A stretch of 59,746 bases of DNA from Paracoccaceae bacterium (GTDB lineage Bacteria; Pseudomonadota; Alphaproteobacteria; Rhodobacterales; Rhodobacteraceae). Positions within the stretch are counted from its first letter, which is position 1; every line of letters begins with the position of its first letter. The translations under genes were made by a program, and so were the position numbers. Location: positions 1 to 59,746 of the forward strand of contig JADLCV010000006.1 of assembly GCA_020846995.1 (NCBI GenBank), written 5' to 3'. Under the pieces are notes generated by a model that did not search any database, was not told the DNA's origin, and saw only the letters and a program-made list of their open reading frames with translations. This document shows positions 10,122 to 18,989 of this stretch, piece after piece.

Positions 10122-13030
10122 GGCGCGGCCGCCGGCGCCGGGGGGTCGGAGGGTTCCCACTCGCCGAAGCGGGCGAGATGGTCGTAGTCGCCGGCGAAGC
10201 CCTCGCGCTTGACGGCGCGCCGCGACAGATAGGGCCGCTCGTCCGGCCAGTAGGCGGAAAGGAGGCGCACGAGCCCCGCCCAGACGCGGGCGGTCGTCCC
10301 GGGGGCAAGCTCGGCCGTGCGCACGTCCGCCTCGCCGCGCAGGCCGATGTGGGTGATGCGGGCGACCGGCGCGGCGGCCACGCCGGCGAAGGCGCCGCGC
10401 TCGGCCATCGCCGCCTCGACCGGCAGCTGGCGGTCGAAGAATTCCATCTCGGGGCCCGTGGGCAGGGCGCCGCTCTTGTAGTCGATGATGTGGAGGCGGC
10501 CGTCGGGAAGACCGTCGATGCGGTCGGCCCGCCCCCGCAGGCGCACCCCCGGCGGATCGACGACGATCTCGCCCTTCGCCTCGAGCGCGACCGCCCGCCC
10601 CGGGAGGGCGCCGAGGCGGGCGACGAGGCGGGGGGCGACGGCCGCGAACTGGGCCCGCCACAGGCGGCGGGCGGCGGGCCAGGCGACCTCGCGGGCGAGG
10701 TCCTCCTCGGCCAGCGCGACCAGCCGGGCGGCGGCGGCCGCAGCCTCCTCGGCCGCCGGACGGCCGGCAAGGAAGCGGGCCATGACCCCGTGCAGGATCT
10801 CGCCCCGCAAGCCGGCATCGGCGCCGGGGCCGAGCGCGTCGAGCGGGTCGAGGCGTAGGACATGGCGGGCATAGATCGCGTAGGGGTCGCGGATCAGGGT
10901 CTGGATCTCGGTCACCCGCAGCCGGCTCGGGCGAAGCGCGAGCGGGGGCCGCGGGGCCGGGCGGGTGGTGCGCGGCACCGCCGCGCCGGGGTGTTCGAGG
11001 GCGCGCGCGAGGGCGAGGGCGCGGGCCCCGCGGGCCCGCATCGCCGCGAGTGCGGCGTCCCCTCCCGCCAGCCCCGCCATCAGCGTCACGAGACGGTTCA
11101 GCCAGCGGGCGGGAACGGTCTCGGCCTCGGCATCGCGGACGGCGCGGCTCAGGACCGCCTGCGGCGCCGCCACCGCCTGCTGGAAGTCGTGGGCCGCGAG
11201 CCCGATCTGCCGCTCGGGCGGGAGGAGACCCGCCTTCTGCCGCATCGGCCGGCTGAGCCAGGGGTCGGGCGGAAGCGTCGCCGGCCAGCTTCCCTCGTTC
11301 AGCCCGCCGAGGAGGACGAGATCGACCCCGCCCACCCGGGCCTCGATCGTGCCCCGGATCATCACCCGGGGATCGACGCCCCTGGCCTCGCGCACCGCCC
11401 GGCCGGCGAGGACGGCCTCGAGCAGGGCGGAATACTCCGCGGCCGTCAGCGCCGGGCCGGCGGCGGCCTCGCGGGCGAGCGCCTCGATCGCCGCCCGCGC
11501 CTCGGCCCCCGCCTCCTCCTCCCAGAGAAGGCCCGCCCCGCGCGCCCCGGCCCCGGCGGCGAGCCCCTCGGCCAGCCGCAGGTGGCAGGCGAGACGGTCG
11601 GCGAGGGGGGCGGGGCCGCCCTCCCCGACCCCGGCGAGCAGCCCCTCGACCCAGGCGGCCCAGGCCCGGCGGGGGCCGTCCCCGCCCGCCCAGCGGGCGA
11701 GGTCGGCGGCGTCGGGATAGGCGGGCCCGCGCCGGCGCAGCCAGAGTTCGAGGTCGCGGGTGTGGAGGAGATGGGGCCCGCGGCCGTCCCCGCCATGGGC
11801 GAGCGGGTGCTTGAGGGCGGCAAGGAGCGCCGCCGCCGCCACCGGCCGGCCGCAAAGCGCCGCCGTCTCGCGCAGGAGCCGGCCGGGCGGCGACTGCGCC
11901 AGGGGTTCGCCGGCGCTGTCGTCGGCGCGGATGCCCCAGCGCAGGAGCGCGGCCGCGACCTGGCGGCCAAGCCCGCGGTCGGGGGTGACGAGCGCGACCC
12001 GCCGCCCCTCGCCGGCCGCCTCGCGCATGAGGACCGCGAGCGCCGTCGCCTCGGCCCGCGGCGAGGGCGCCTCGATGAGCGCGAGCCCCGCGCTCGCGGC
12101 ACCGAGATCGCCGAGCCCCGGCCCCTCGGCCCGCCAGGCGTCGGTGACCGGCGCGGGGCGGAGCGCGAGCGACACGAGCCGGTTTCTCGCCGCGTCGGGC
12201 GGGCCTGCGTCGACCCAGGGCGCAACCTCGGCCGGGCTGATGCCGAGGCGGTCGAGCAGGCGGCGGAAGCGGGTCTGGGGATGGTCCTCGGCGCCCGCCC
12301 CGGCGGCGAGCGCGGCCCAGGTCGCGGGTGGCATCGCGTCGTCGAAGCCCGGCAGCACCACTGCCCCCTGCGGCAGCCGGGCGACGGCCGCGATCAGCGC
12401 CGCCGTCGTCCCCCGCGAGCCCGTCGAGCCGGCGACGATCACGGCCCCGGCGGGCGGCGCCGCCGCCCAGCCGGCGGCGAGCGCGGCCACGGCCTGCGCC
12501 TGGCGGGCGCCGGGGTCGGGGGCGGCGGCCGGCCCCTCTGCGAGGTAGTCCGCGACGATGCCGAGGAAGGCCTGCGCGCGCTGCCAGTGGCGGGCGTGGC
12601 CGCCGGAGTCGAGGGCGGCGAGGGTGGCGGGGGCGACGCCTTCCTCGGCCATCTCGTCGATCAGCGCGGCAAGGCTCTCGGCGAGCGCGAAGGCGGCCGC
12701 CGGCGGGCCGAGGTCGGGGCTCGCGGCGAGGGCCGCGCGCGTCAGCCGGGCGAGCTCGAGGAGCCGGCGCAGCCGCGGGGCGGCCGGGGCCAGCCCGCCC
12801 GCCGCCGCCGCCCCGGGGTCGGTGACCAGGCGCAGCCGCGGCAGGAGTCGCGCCCCCTCCCCGGCGAGTGCCGCGGCGACCGCCCGCCGCATGCGGCCGC
12901 TGTTGAGGTAGACCTCGGCGCGGGCGAGGTCCTCGGGCGGGCGATCCGCGAAGCGCGCCACGAGCCCGCGGGCGAAGGCGCGGGCGAAGTCGACCCCCGG
13001 CGGCAGGGCGAAAAGCGGTCCCTCAGCCAT
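10118..13030 (-). CDS. addB: AddB, second subunit of the AddAB helicase-nuclease
   Basis: This 970-residue partner of AddA has an inactive helicase fold with a degenerate Walker-like GSTGSRG near residue 200. Its C-terminal RecB-type nuclease is marked by LHGVMARFL and IIDYKSG (Asp near 850). I see no cysteine cluster in the C-terminal domain, unlike Firmicute AddB, whose Cys residues hold an iron-sulfur cluster. Starts and stops are nested: 8 bases shared with murU upstream and 4 with addA downstream, implying tight co-translation. Confidence 0.92.
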   Translation of the reverse strand: MAEGPLFALPPGVDFARAFARGLVARFADRPPEDLARAEVYLNSGRMRRAVAAALAGEGARLLPRLRLVTDPGAAAAGGLAPAAPRLRRLLELARLTRAALAASPDLGPPAAAFALAESLAALIDEMAEEGVAPATLAALDSGGHARHWQRAQAFLGIVADYLAEGPAAAPDPGARQAQAVAALAAGWAAAPPAGAVIVAGSTGSRGTTAALIAAVARLPQGAVVLPGFDDAMPPATWAALAAGAGAEDHPQTRFRRLLDRLGISPAEVAPWVDAGPPDAARNRLVSLALRPAPVTDAWRAEGPGLGDLGAASAGLALIEAPSPRAEATALAVLMREAAGEGRRVALVTPDRGLGRQVAAALLRWGIRADDSAGEPLAQSPPGRLLRETAALCGRPVAAAALLAALKHPLAHGGDGRGPHLLHTRDLELWLRRRGPAYPDAADLARWAGGDGPRRAWAAWVEGLLAGVGEGGPAPLADRLACHLRLAEGLAAGAGARGAGLLWEEEAGAEARAAIEALAREAAAGPALTAAEYSALLEAVLAGRAVREARGVDPRVMIRGTIEARVGGVDLVLLGGLNEGSWPATLPPDPWLSRPMRQKAGLLPPERQIGLAAHDFQQAVAAPQAVLSRAVRDAEAETVPARWLNRLVTLMAGLAGGDAALAAMRARGARALALARALEHPGAAVPRTTRPAPRPPLALRPSRLRVTEIQTLIRDPYAIYARHVLRLDPLDALGPGADAGLRGEILHGVMARFLAGRPAAEEAAAAAARLVALAEEDLAREVAWPAARRLWRAQFAAVAPRLVARLGALPGRAVALEAKGEIVVDPPGVRLRGRADRIDGLPDGRLHIIDYKSGALPTGPEMEFFDRQLPVEAAMAERGAFAGVAAAPVARITHIGLRGEADVRTAELAPGTTARVWAGLVRLLSAYWPDERPYLSRRAVKREGFAGDYDHLARFGEWEPSDPPAPAAAP

Positions 13031-13730
13031 ACTCGCCCCCGCCCGCGATGAGGGCCTCGGCGGCGGCGAGGCCCGCGGGCGTGCCGACGTCGCACCAGCC
13101 GCCCGGGTGGAGAAGCCCGAAGGCCGTGCCGCGGGCGATCAGCCCGTCCCAGACCGCGTTGAGCGAGAAGGCGCGCCCGGGATGGGCGGCGACGGGGGCG
13201 GCGGCGATCGCCTGGGCGCCCGTGTAGACGAAGGGACCGGCGCGGGTAAGGCGGCCGTCGGCGGCCAGCGCGAAGTCGCCGGCGCCGCCGTGGCCGCGGG
13301 CGCGGGCGGCCGGGACGAGAAGGAGGAGCGCCTCGGCCCCCCCCGCCGCCGCCCCGGGCCAGGCCGCGGCGAGGGCCGCGAGCGGGTTTCTTCCGGTGAA
13401 GACGGCATCGGCGTTGAGCGTCAGGACGGCGGCGCCGCCGAGGGCGGGGAGTGCCGCCTTGAGCCCGCCGCCGGTCTCGAGGATCTCGGGCTCGTGGGCG
13501 ATGCGGACCTCGGGCCGGTTGGCGAGATGGGCGGCGATGGCGGCCGCCCGGTAGTGGGTGTTGACGACGACGCGGCCGATCCCCGCCGCGCTCGCGAGGG
13601 CGAGGGCGTGATCGAGGAGCGGCCGGCCGGCGACCGGAAGCATGGGCTTCGGCCGGTGGGCGACGAGCGCCCCCATGCGGGTCCCGAAACCCGCGGCGAA
13701 GACCATCAGCGCCGGGTGGGGCTCGGGCAT
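13023..13730 (-). CDS. murU: MurU-type nucleotidyltransferase (MurNAc-1-P uridylyltransferase)
   Basis: This 235-residue nucleotidyltransferase is expected to make UDP-MurNAc from MurNAc-1-phosphate, the second step of anabolic peptidoglycan recycling. The signature AAGFGTRM is at 12-19, RPKPM (Lys28) at 26-30, ETGGGL at 85-90 and the metal-site NADA at 106-109. It directly follows amgK, the matching kinase, which supports the function over other sugar nucleotidyltransferases. The start at 13730 overlaps amgK by 25 bases. A shorter start at 13706 (TGATG junction) loses eight residues and is possible. Confidence 0.85.
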   Translation of the reverse strand: MPEPHPALMVFAAGFGTRMGALVAHRPKPMLPVAGRPLLDHALALASAAGIGRVVVNTHYRAAAIAAHLANRPEVRIAHEPEILETGGGLKAALPALGGAAVLTLNADAVFTGRNPLAALAAAWPGAAAGGAEALLLLVPAARARGHGGAGDFALAADGRLTRAGPFVYTGAQAIAAAPVAAHPGRAFSLNAVWDGLIARGTAFGLLHPGGWCDVGTPAGLAAAEALIAGGGEYG

Positions 13731-14746
13731 CGCGCGACGATCCGGGAAAGGCGCCCGGGGTCCGGTTCGGGCAGGGTCGCGGCCACCACCGCGCGCAGTT
13801 CGGCCAGCGCCGGATGGGCGAGGTCGGCCGCGAGGTGGCCCCAGACGCGCGGGATCAGCGTCACATACTGGGGCTTGCCGTGAAGCATGGCGAGGCGGGC
13901 GAAGACCCCGAGGATGCGCAGGTTGCGCTGGGCGGCAAGGGCCGCGCAGGCGGCCGCGAAAGATTTGTCGGTGAGGCCCGCGGCGGCGGCGTAGCGCGCC
14001 CGCATCGCCGGGGCGAGGCCCGGGGCGAGGTCGCGGCGGGCATCCTCGAGGAGCGAGACGAGATCGTAGCCCGGATGCCCGGCCCGTGCGTCCTGGAAGT
14101 CGAGGAGCCCGACCCGCGCCGGTCCCCGTCGCGCGGGCAGCCAGATGAGGTTCTCGGCGTGGACGTCGCGGAGCGCGAGCACCGGCCGCCCGGGGGCGAG
14201 GGTGGCGAGCGCCCGCTCGGTCGCGGCGGCGAGGGCGGCGGCGGCGGCGCTCTCCGCGGCGGCGCCGGTCGCGCCCGTCCGGTACCACTCGGCGGCGAGC
14301 CCGGCGAGCCGGCCCATGGTCCCGGGGTCGTAGGCGGCGATGCCGGCCGGCGGGGGGTGGCGGTGGAGGTGGACGAGCGTGTCGACGGCGGCCTCGTAGA
14401 GCGCGGGCTCGGCTGCCGGGTCCTGCACGCAGAGGCGTGCGAAGAGGTCGTCGCCGAGGTCCTCGAGGAGGAGGAAGCCCGCCTCCCGGTCCTCGGCGAG
14501 GATGGCGGGCGGCGAGAGGCCGAGGCCGGAGAGGTGGCGGGCGATGGCGAGGAAGGGGCGGACGTCCTCGCCGCTCGCGGGGTCGGCGTCCATGAGGACC
14601 GCGCCCGCCCCCGAGGCGCGGGCGAGGCGCTCGTAGCGGCGCGGCGAGGCGTCCCCGGCGAGCGGCCGGCGCGTGGCCCCGCCCCAGCCCGCGGCGGCAA
14701 GGAAGGCCGCGGCCAGGGCCGCCCGGTCGGGGCCGGGGGCGCTCAC
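13706..14746 (-). CDS. amgK: AmgK-type amino-sugar anomeric kinase
   Basis: This aminoglycoside-phosphotransferase-fold kinase of 346 residues is predicted to phosphorylate MurNAc/GlcNAc at the anomeric position so that MurU can activate it. The catalytic loop is LRDVHAENLIW at 192-202 (Asp194, Asn199), and the metal-binding LLDFQDA follows with Asp216. It starts at a GTG overlapping the tsaE stop as GTGA. The amgK-murU pair next to tsaE and addB is a known alphaproteobacterial arrangement, and it can bypass part of the de novo UDP-MurNAc route. Confidence 0.87.
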   Translation of the reverse strand: MSAPGPDRAALAAAFLAAAGWGGATRRPLAGDASPRRYERLARASGAGAVLMDADPASGEDVRPFLAIARHLSGLGLSPPAILAEDREAGFLLLEDLGDDLFARLCVQDPAAEPALYEAAVDTLVHLHRHPPPAGIAAYDPGTMGRLAGLAAEWYRTGATGAAAESAAAAALAAATERALATLAPGRPVLALRDVHAENLIWLPARRGPARVGLLDFQDARAGHPGYDLVSLLEDARRDLAPGLAPAMRARYAAAAGLTDKSFAAACAALAAQRNLRILGVFARLAMLHGKPQYVTLIPRVWGHLAADLAHPALAELRAVVAATLPEPDPGRLSRIVARCPSPTRR

Positions 14747-15543
14747 CGGCCCTCGATCGCGGCCGCCGCGGCGGCGAGCGCGGCGAGGAGGCGGGCGTGG
14801 CGAGGGTGGGGGGCGGCGAGCGCGGCGATCCGGCCCTCCCCTTCGCCCGCAGGGCGGTCGGCGAGGACGAGGCGGAGGGCGTCGGCCGGGGCGAGGGGGC
14901 CCAGCCGGTCGGGCCATTCGACGAGGCAGAGGACGGCGCCGAAGGCCTCGGCAAGGCCCAGTTCCGCGACCTCGGCGGGGCCCGCGAGGCGGTAGAGGTC
15001 GGCATGCCAGATGCCGGCGGCGCCGTCCTCGTAGGTCTGCACGAGGGTGAAGCTCGGCGAGGGCACGTCCTCGGGCGCGAGCCCCGCGGCGGCCCGGCGG
15101 GCCCCGATGAGCGCCCGCGCGAGATCGGTCTTGCCGCTGCCGAGGGGTCCCTCGAGGAGGAGGACGTCGCCCGGCCCGAGCCGCGGGGCGAGCCAGGCGC
15201 CGAGCCGCTGCGTCGCCCCGGCATCGGGAAGGCAGAGGGTGACCGCGTCGGCCGCCCTCGCGGCGGCCGCAGTCGCCTCCCCGCCCTCGCCCGCCGCCAC
15301 CGCCCGGCCTTCCCGCCCCTCCGCTGCCGGCCTGCCGGCCCGCCCCGCCGCCGTCCCGCCGGCCGCGACCGGCGCGGCGGCGCCGGCGTCCGGGCCCGGG
15401 GTGGTGCCTTCCGCCCCGGTCGCCGCGACCCCGCCGGCCGCCACCGCCCGGCCGTTCCCGGCCGCGGCCGCGGCCGGCGTCGCGACGCGCGCGGGCGCCG
15501 CCGGCGGGCGGAGGGGCGGGAGCGCGGGAGGGGCTTCGGCCAT
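14743..15543 (-). CDS. tsaE: TsaE, ATPase for tRNA t6A modification, with long N-terminal extension
   Basis: TsaE helps TsaB/TsaD form threonylcarbamoyl-adenosine on tRNA. The family is usually ~150-165 residues, and this reading gives 266. The conserved part starts near residue 98: Walker A GPLGSGKT at 132-139, then SPSFTLV and the VEWPDRL segment. Residues 1-95 are almost only Ala/Gly/Pro/Arg with no fold. A GTG at 15300 would give 185 residues without most of the extension. No convincing ribosome site marks either start, so the true N-terminus is open. Confidence 0.85.
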   Translation of the reverse strand: MAEAPPALPPLRPPAAPARVATPAAAAAGNGRAVAAGGVAATGAEGTTPGPDAGAAAPVAAGGTAAGRAGRPAAEGREGRAVAAGEGGEATAAAARAADAVTLCLPDAGATQRLGAWLAPRLGPGDVLLLEGPLGSGKTDLARALIGARRAAAGLAPEDVPSPSFTLVQTYEDGAAGIWHADLYRLAGPAEVAELGLAEAFGAVLCLVEWPDRLGPLAPADALRLVLADRPAGEGEGRIAALAAPHPRHARLLAALAAAAAAIEGR

Positions 15544-15843
15544 GGTGGCGCGAGCATTGCCGGAGCCCCGGCGCGGGCGCAAGCCTGCGGCCGCGACGGC
15601 GGCCGGGCCACCCCTGCCGGGTCCGGCGGGCGGGCCCCAGCCGGGGTTCGCGCGGGCGCCGGTGCCGCGGTCCCGGACCGCAACCGGCCCGGCGCCCGCG
15701 ACGCCGCCGCGGCCGCGACGAGGCCCGCCGCCGGCGACGCGGCGCCCGCGCAGGCCCGGCCCGCGGGCGGACCTCCCGGCCCCGGCCGAAGTCGGCCCCC
15801 GTGCCGGCGCCGGTGCCGGTGGATCCGCCGCGGCAGGGGCCCG
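15544..15843 (-). other. 300-base GC-rich spacer between divL and tsaE
   Basis: No gene or clear promoter is recognised. The stretch is low-complexity, rich in GGC/GCC runs, and continues compositionally into the Ala/Gly-rich start of tsaE. On the minus strand the tsaE frame stays open a little further, to a TTG at 15582, so part of it might be translated. Confidence 0.4.
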
Positions 15844-17427
15844 TCAGGCGAGGGCGCGCAGCGATGCCGCGGTGGCGGCGCCGTCGGCGTCGGCGGCGGC
15901 GGCGGCGAGCGGGCGGAAGAGGGCAAGCGTCGCGCCCCCCGGCAGGGCCGCGAGCCGCAACTCGATGCGGCGGCCGTCGAGGAGCGTCGCCTCGCCCGTC
16001 TCGGCCGGCCGCGCGCCCGGCGTGGCGACGAAGCGGCGCGCCGCCGCCCAGAGCGACGTCGGCCGGGCCATCGCCTGCCAGGCGCGCGTCGCCTCGGCGA
16101 TGCCGATCTGGCCGAGCGAGCGGCCGGGGTCGCTGCCCCAGAGGCGGGCATAGGCATCGTTGGTGAGGACGAGGACCCCGGTCGGCGAGAACACCGCCAC
16201 CGCCCGGTCGAGGACGTCGAGCACGGCCTGGGCGGTGTCGATCTCGGCCCGGAAGCGGCGGGTGAGGGTGATCTCGGCCGAGATGTCCTCGATCAGGAAG
16301 GCGACCGCGCCGTCGGGATGGGGCCGGCCGGTGACGCGGTAGGTCTGGCCCGAGGGCAGCGTCCAGTTCTCCTCGTGGTGGCCGGCGGCGGCCGCGGTCT
16401 CGAGCGTCGTAATGCGCTCGCGCCAGCTCCGGTAATCGCGCGGCTCGGGGATGCGGCGCTTGTCGCGGAGCCCGTCGAGGAAGGCGGCAAGGCTCGGCCG
16501 GGTGGCGAGGAACTCCGGCGCGAGCGCGGTGAGTTCGGCGAGGGCGGGGTTGAAGAGCATGAGCTCGCGCCGGCGATCGAAGACCGCGAGCCCGATCGGG
16601 AGGTCGGCGAAGGTCTTGGTCAGGGTCTGGACGAAGTCGCGCAGGGCCGTCTCGGCCTGGACGGCGCTGTCGGCGGGCAGGCCGAAGTGGAGCTGCTCGG
16701 GCCCGAGCGGCAGGCTGTGGAGGTCGAACCAGCGCACCCGGCCCTCGGCGCCGGTGCGCACCCGCGCCCGCCGCCGGGCCGAGGCGGCCTGCGCCTCGGT
16801 CGGCGCCGCCTCGAAGAGGCGCGGCAGGGGCCAGGTCAGGACCTCGGCGGCGACGTCGCGCTCGGCCGCGAGCATGAGGTAGGCGCGGTTGGCCCAGGTC
16901 ACCGCCCCGTCGGCGGTCTGGCGCCAGACGAGGAGGGGGGCTTCCTCGACGGTGGCGCGGAGTTCGGCCAGCTCGCGCTCCATCAGCCGGTGGCTGGCAT
17001 GGTCGAGGGTCACGCTGCGGGGCCCGGCGGGGCCGCCGGCGAGGGTGACGCGGAGGATGGCTCCCTGCCGCTCGGCCTCGAGCCCGAAGGGCTCCTCGCC
17101 CGTGGCGGCGTGTTCGACCCGGCCCTCGGCCTCGAGGCGGGCAAGGGCGGTCTCGAGCCCCGGCAGGCGGCCCTGGAGGTAGCCGCGAAGGCGCGGCCAG
17201 GGGGCGCCGACCTCGGGCAGGAGGGCGAGGAGCGCCCGCGCCGGGGGGGTGGCATCGGCGATCTCGTCGCCCTCGAAGAGGAAGACCGCGGGCTCCGGTC
17301 CCGGGTCGGCGAGGGCGGGCGCGGGCTCTCGCCGCGGCGGCAGGGCCCAGAGGACGACGACGCCGACCCCTGCCGCCGCGATGCAGCTTGCCGCGAGCGC
17401 CACCGCCATCAGCCAGGGAAACGCCAT
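15844..17427 (-). CDS. divL: DivL-like PAS-domain protein lacking a kinase core
   Basis: This 527-residue protein has one N-terminal membrane segment (residues ~5-28) and three PAS-like modules at about 155-255, 272-385 and 400-505. It then ends without any HisKA or HATPase domain. The middle PAS has the LPIGLAVFD and FNPALAEL pattern, and the third has AVFSPTGVLVLTNDAYARLWG. It sits directly upstream of tsaE-amgK-murU-addB-addA, which is where DivL is encoded in several alphaproteobacteria. DivL modulates the CckA-ChpT-CtrA phosphorelay, and a kinase-less PAS form is known in Rhodobacter. A CtrA box lies 63 bases upstream. The name rests on synteny, domain plan and that site. Confidence 0.65.
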   Translation of the reverse strand: MAFPWLMAVALAASCIAAAGVGVVVLWALPPRREPAPALADPGPEPAVFLFEGDEIADATPPARALLALLPEVGAPWPRLRGYLQGRLPGLETALARLEAEGRVEHAATGEEPFGLEAERQGAILRVTLAGGPAGPRSVTLDHASHRLMERELAELRATVEEAPLLVWRQTADGAVTWANRAYLMLAAERDVAAEVLTWPLPRLFEAAPTEAQAASARRRARVRTGAEGRVRWFDLHSLPLGPEQLHFGLPADSAVQAETALRDFVQTLTKTFADLPIGLAVFDRRRELMLFNPALAELTALAPEFLATRPSLAAFLDGLRDKRRIPEPRDYRSWRERITTLETAAAAGHHEENWTLPSGQTYRVTGRPHPDGAVAFLIEDISAEITLTRRFRAEIDTAQAVLDVLDRAVAVFSPTGVLVLTNDAYARLWGSDPGRSLGQIGIAEATRAWQAMARPTSLWAAARRFVATPGARPAETGEATLLDGRRIELRLAALPGGATLALFRPLAAAAADADGAATAASLRALA

Positions 17428-17490
17428 CGCCCGCGCCTTCTGCCATGGTCCGGCCCCCGGGGGCCGCTGGCAGGAGCCTCGCCGGCAATG

Positions 17491-17506
17491 GTTAAGCCGC
17501 GGTTAA
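17491..17506 (-). promoter_or_regulatory. CtrA-binding box upstream of divL
   Basis: The minus strand reads TTAACCGCGGCTTAAC, an exact TTAA-N7-TTAAC, the full CtrA consensus. It lies in the 97-base gap between the regB stop and the divL ATG, 63 bases before divL. The plus strand also reads TTAA-N7-TTAA, so the site is nearly symmetric. TTAA is very rare in this sequence, which makes a chance pair at this spacing unlikely. On the minus strand TTCCGC and TAACCA flank it 17 bases apart, so CtrA could act at that promoter. Confidence 0.7.
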
Positions 17507-17524
17507 GGCAGGCGGAAGCGCTCC

Positions 17525-18907
17525 TCAGGCGAGGATCGGGCGGTTGGCGGCGAGGGCCTCGGCGGGGTCGGGGCTGATGCGCGCCCGCGGCCAGACCACC
17601 TCGACGACGGCGCCCGAGCGGTCCTCGCGCTCGGCCTCGGTCAGGAAGGGGTCGGCGCCGTTGCGGAAACGCAGCCGCGCCCCGGTCCGCTCGAGCAGCG
17701 TCTTGGCGATGAAGAGGCCGAGGCCCATGCCCTCGTATTCCGGCCGGCGGGCATCGGGGGCGGCGCGGCGGCTGCGGGTGAAGGGATCGCCGAGCCGCCC
17801 GATCACCTGCGGCGGAAAACCCTCGCCGTCGTCGACGATGCGGACGACGATCTCGGTCGCGCTCCACTCGGCATCGACCCAGACCTCGCTGCGGGCGAAA
17901 TCGACGGCGTTCTGGACGAGGTTGCGGAGCCCGTGGATGATCTCGGGGGCGCGCCGGACGAGGGGCTGGCGGGCCTCGCCGCCGGGGCCGAGGGTGTCGA
18001 AGTGGAGGGTCTTGCCGCGGCCGGCGTGGGGCTCGGCGGCCTCGCGCACGACGGCCCCGAGGGGGGCGTGGCGGAGGTGCGAATCGTCCTTTCCGGCCCG
18101 GCCCATCGAGCGCAGGATGTCGCGGCAGCGGTCGGCCTGGCCGCGGATGAGCTCGGCGTCCTCGCGCAAGGCCGGTCGGTCGCCGAGTTCGCTCGCCATC
18201 TCGGTCGAGACAAGCTTGATCGTCGCGAGGGGCGTGCCGAGTTCGTGGGCGGCGGCGGCGACGACCCCGCCGAGGTCGGTGAGCTTCTGCTCGCGGGCGA
18301 GCGCCATCTGGGTGGCGAGGAGGGCCTCGGCCATCGACCGCATCTCGACCGAGACACGGCGCGAGTAGATGCCGAGAAAGCCGATGCCGATGACGATCGC
18401 GAGCCAGTTGCCGAAGGCGATCAGGGGCGGAACGGCGAGGACCTCGCCGTCCGAGAAGCGCAGGGGCAGGCGGAAGAAGGCAAGAAGGCTGACGAGGGCG
18501 ACGGCGATGGCGCCGAGAAGGACGGTCGAGCGCAGGGTGAGGATGGTGGCCGAGATCGTCACCGGGGCGACGATGAGGAGGGCGAAGGGGTTGGAGAGCC
18601 CGCCGGTGAGATAGAGGAGGAGCGCGAGCTGGGCGACGTCGATCAGGAGCGTGAGCAGCGCCTCGACCTCAGAGAGCCGCTTGTTGGGGGGAAAGGCGAA
18701 GACGGCGATGAGGTTGGCGACGACGGCGGCGGCGACGGCGAGGTAGGCGAGCCCGAGCGGCAGGTCGAGGCCGTAGAAGCGGTGGGCCGCGGTGATCGCC
18801 ACGAGCTGGCCCGCGACCGCGAGCCAGCGCAGGAGGATGAGGGTCCGCAGGCGGATCCAGTCGCTCGGGGTGTCGCGGGCCGAAGGGCCGAGGAGGGGCG
18901 GGGACAT
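17525..18907 (-). CDS. regB: RegB/PrrB redox sensor histidine kinase
   Basis: This 460-residue membrane kinase senses redox state through the ubiquinone pool and a reactive cysteine, and phosphorylates RegA. About six membrane helices span residues 20-180, with the quinone-site motif GGLSNPF at 102-108. The phosphorylated His221 is in AAAHELGTPLATIK, and Cys261 in DRCRDILRS is at the family's redox-active position. The ATPase domain has LVQNAVDFA, DDGEGFP and GMGLGLFIA. The ATG at 18907 matches the usual family length; an in-frame extension to 18961 is not needed. It is divergent from senC. Confidence 0.96.
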   Translation of the reverse strand: MSPPLLGPSARDTPSDWIRLRTLILLRWLAVAGQLVAITAAHRFYGLDLPLGLAYLAVAAAVVANLIAVFAFPPNKRLSEVEALLTLLIDVAQLALLLYLTGGLSNPFALLIVAPVTISATILTLRSTVLLGAIAVALVSLLAFFRLPLRFSDGEVLAVPPLIAFGNWLAIVIGIGFLGIYSRRVSVEMRSMAEALLATQMALAREQKLTDLGGVVAAAAHELGTPLATIKLVSTEMASELGDRPALREDAELIRGQADRCRDILRSMGRAGKDDSHLRHAPLGAVVREAAEPHAGRGKTLHFDTLGPGGEARQPLVRRAPEIIHGLRNLVQNAVDFARSEVWVDAEWSATEIVVRIVDDGEGFPPQVIGRLGDPFTRSRRAAPDARRPEYEGMGLGLFIAKTLLERTGARLRFRNGADPFLTEAEREDRSGAVVEVVWPRARISPDPAEALAANRPILA

Positions 18908-18960
18908 GGCCGATCCTGCCTGGGCGGCGGGTCCAAGTGTCACAGGGGCGCGCCGCCCCA

Positions 18961-18989
18961 TTGTTAGACGGCCCGCTTTCCCCGATCAA
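18961..18989 (-). promoter_or_regulatory. regB promoter, possibly shared face-to-face with a senC promoter
   Basis: On the minus strand TTGATC (18989-18984), 17 bases, then TAACAA (18966-18961) lies 54 bases before the regB ATG. Read on the plus strand the same two hexamers are TTGTTA and GATCAA, also 17 apart, facing senC. The two genes may therefore compete for one stretch of DNA. An adjacent GCGGCGGGTCC...GTCAC stretch (about 18926-18946) loosely resembles a RegA site, but this is weak. Confidence 0.5.

Noticed and set aside
6831-10187. A 1,118-codon plus-strand frame opposite addA
   Set aside because: It is an antisense shadow of addA with repetitive charged composition and no ribosome site or motif.
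10862-13051. A 729-codon plus-strand frame opposite addB
   Set aside because: It is an antisense shadow of addB; no domain or start signal.
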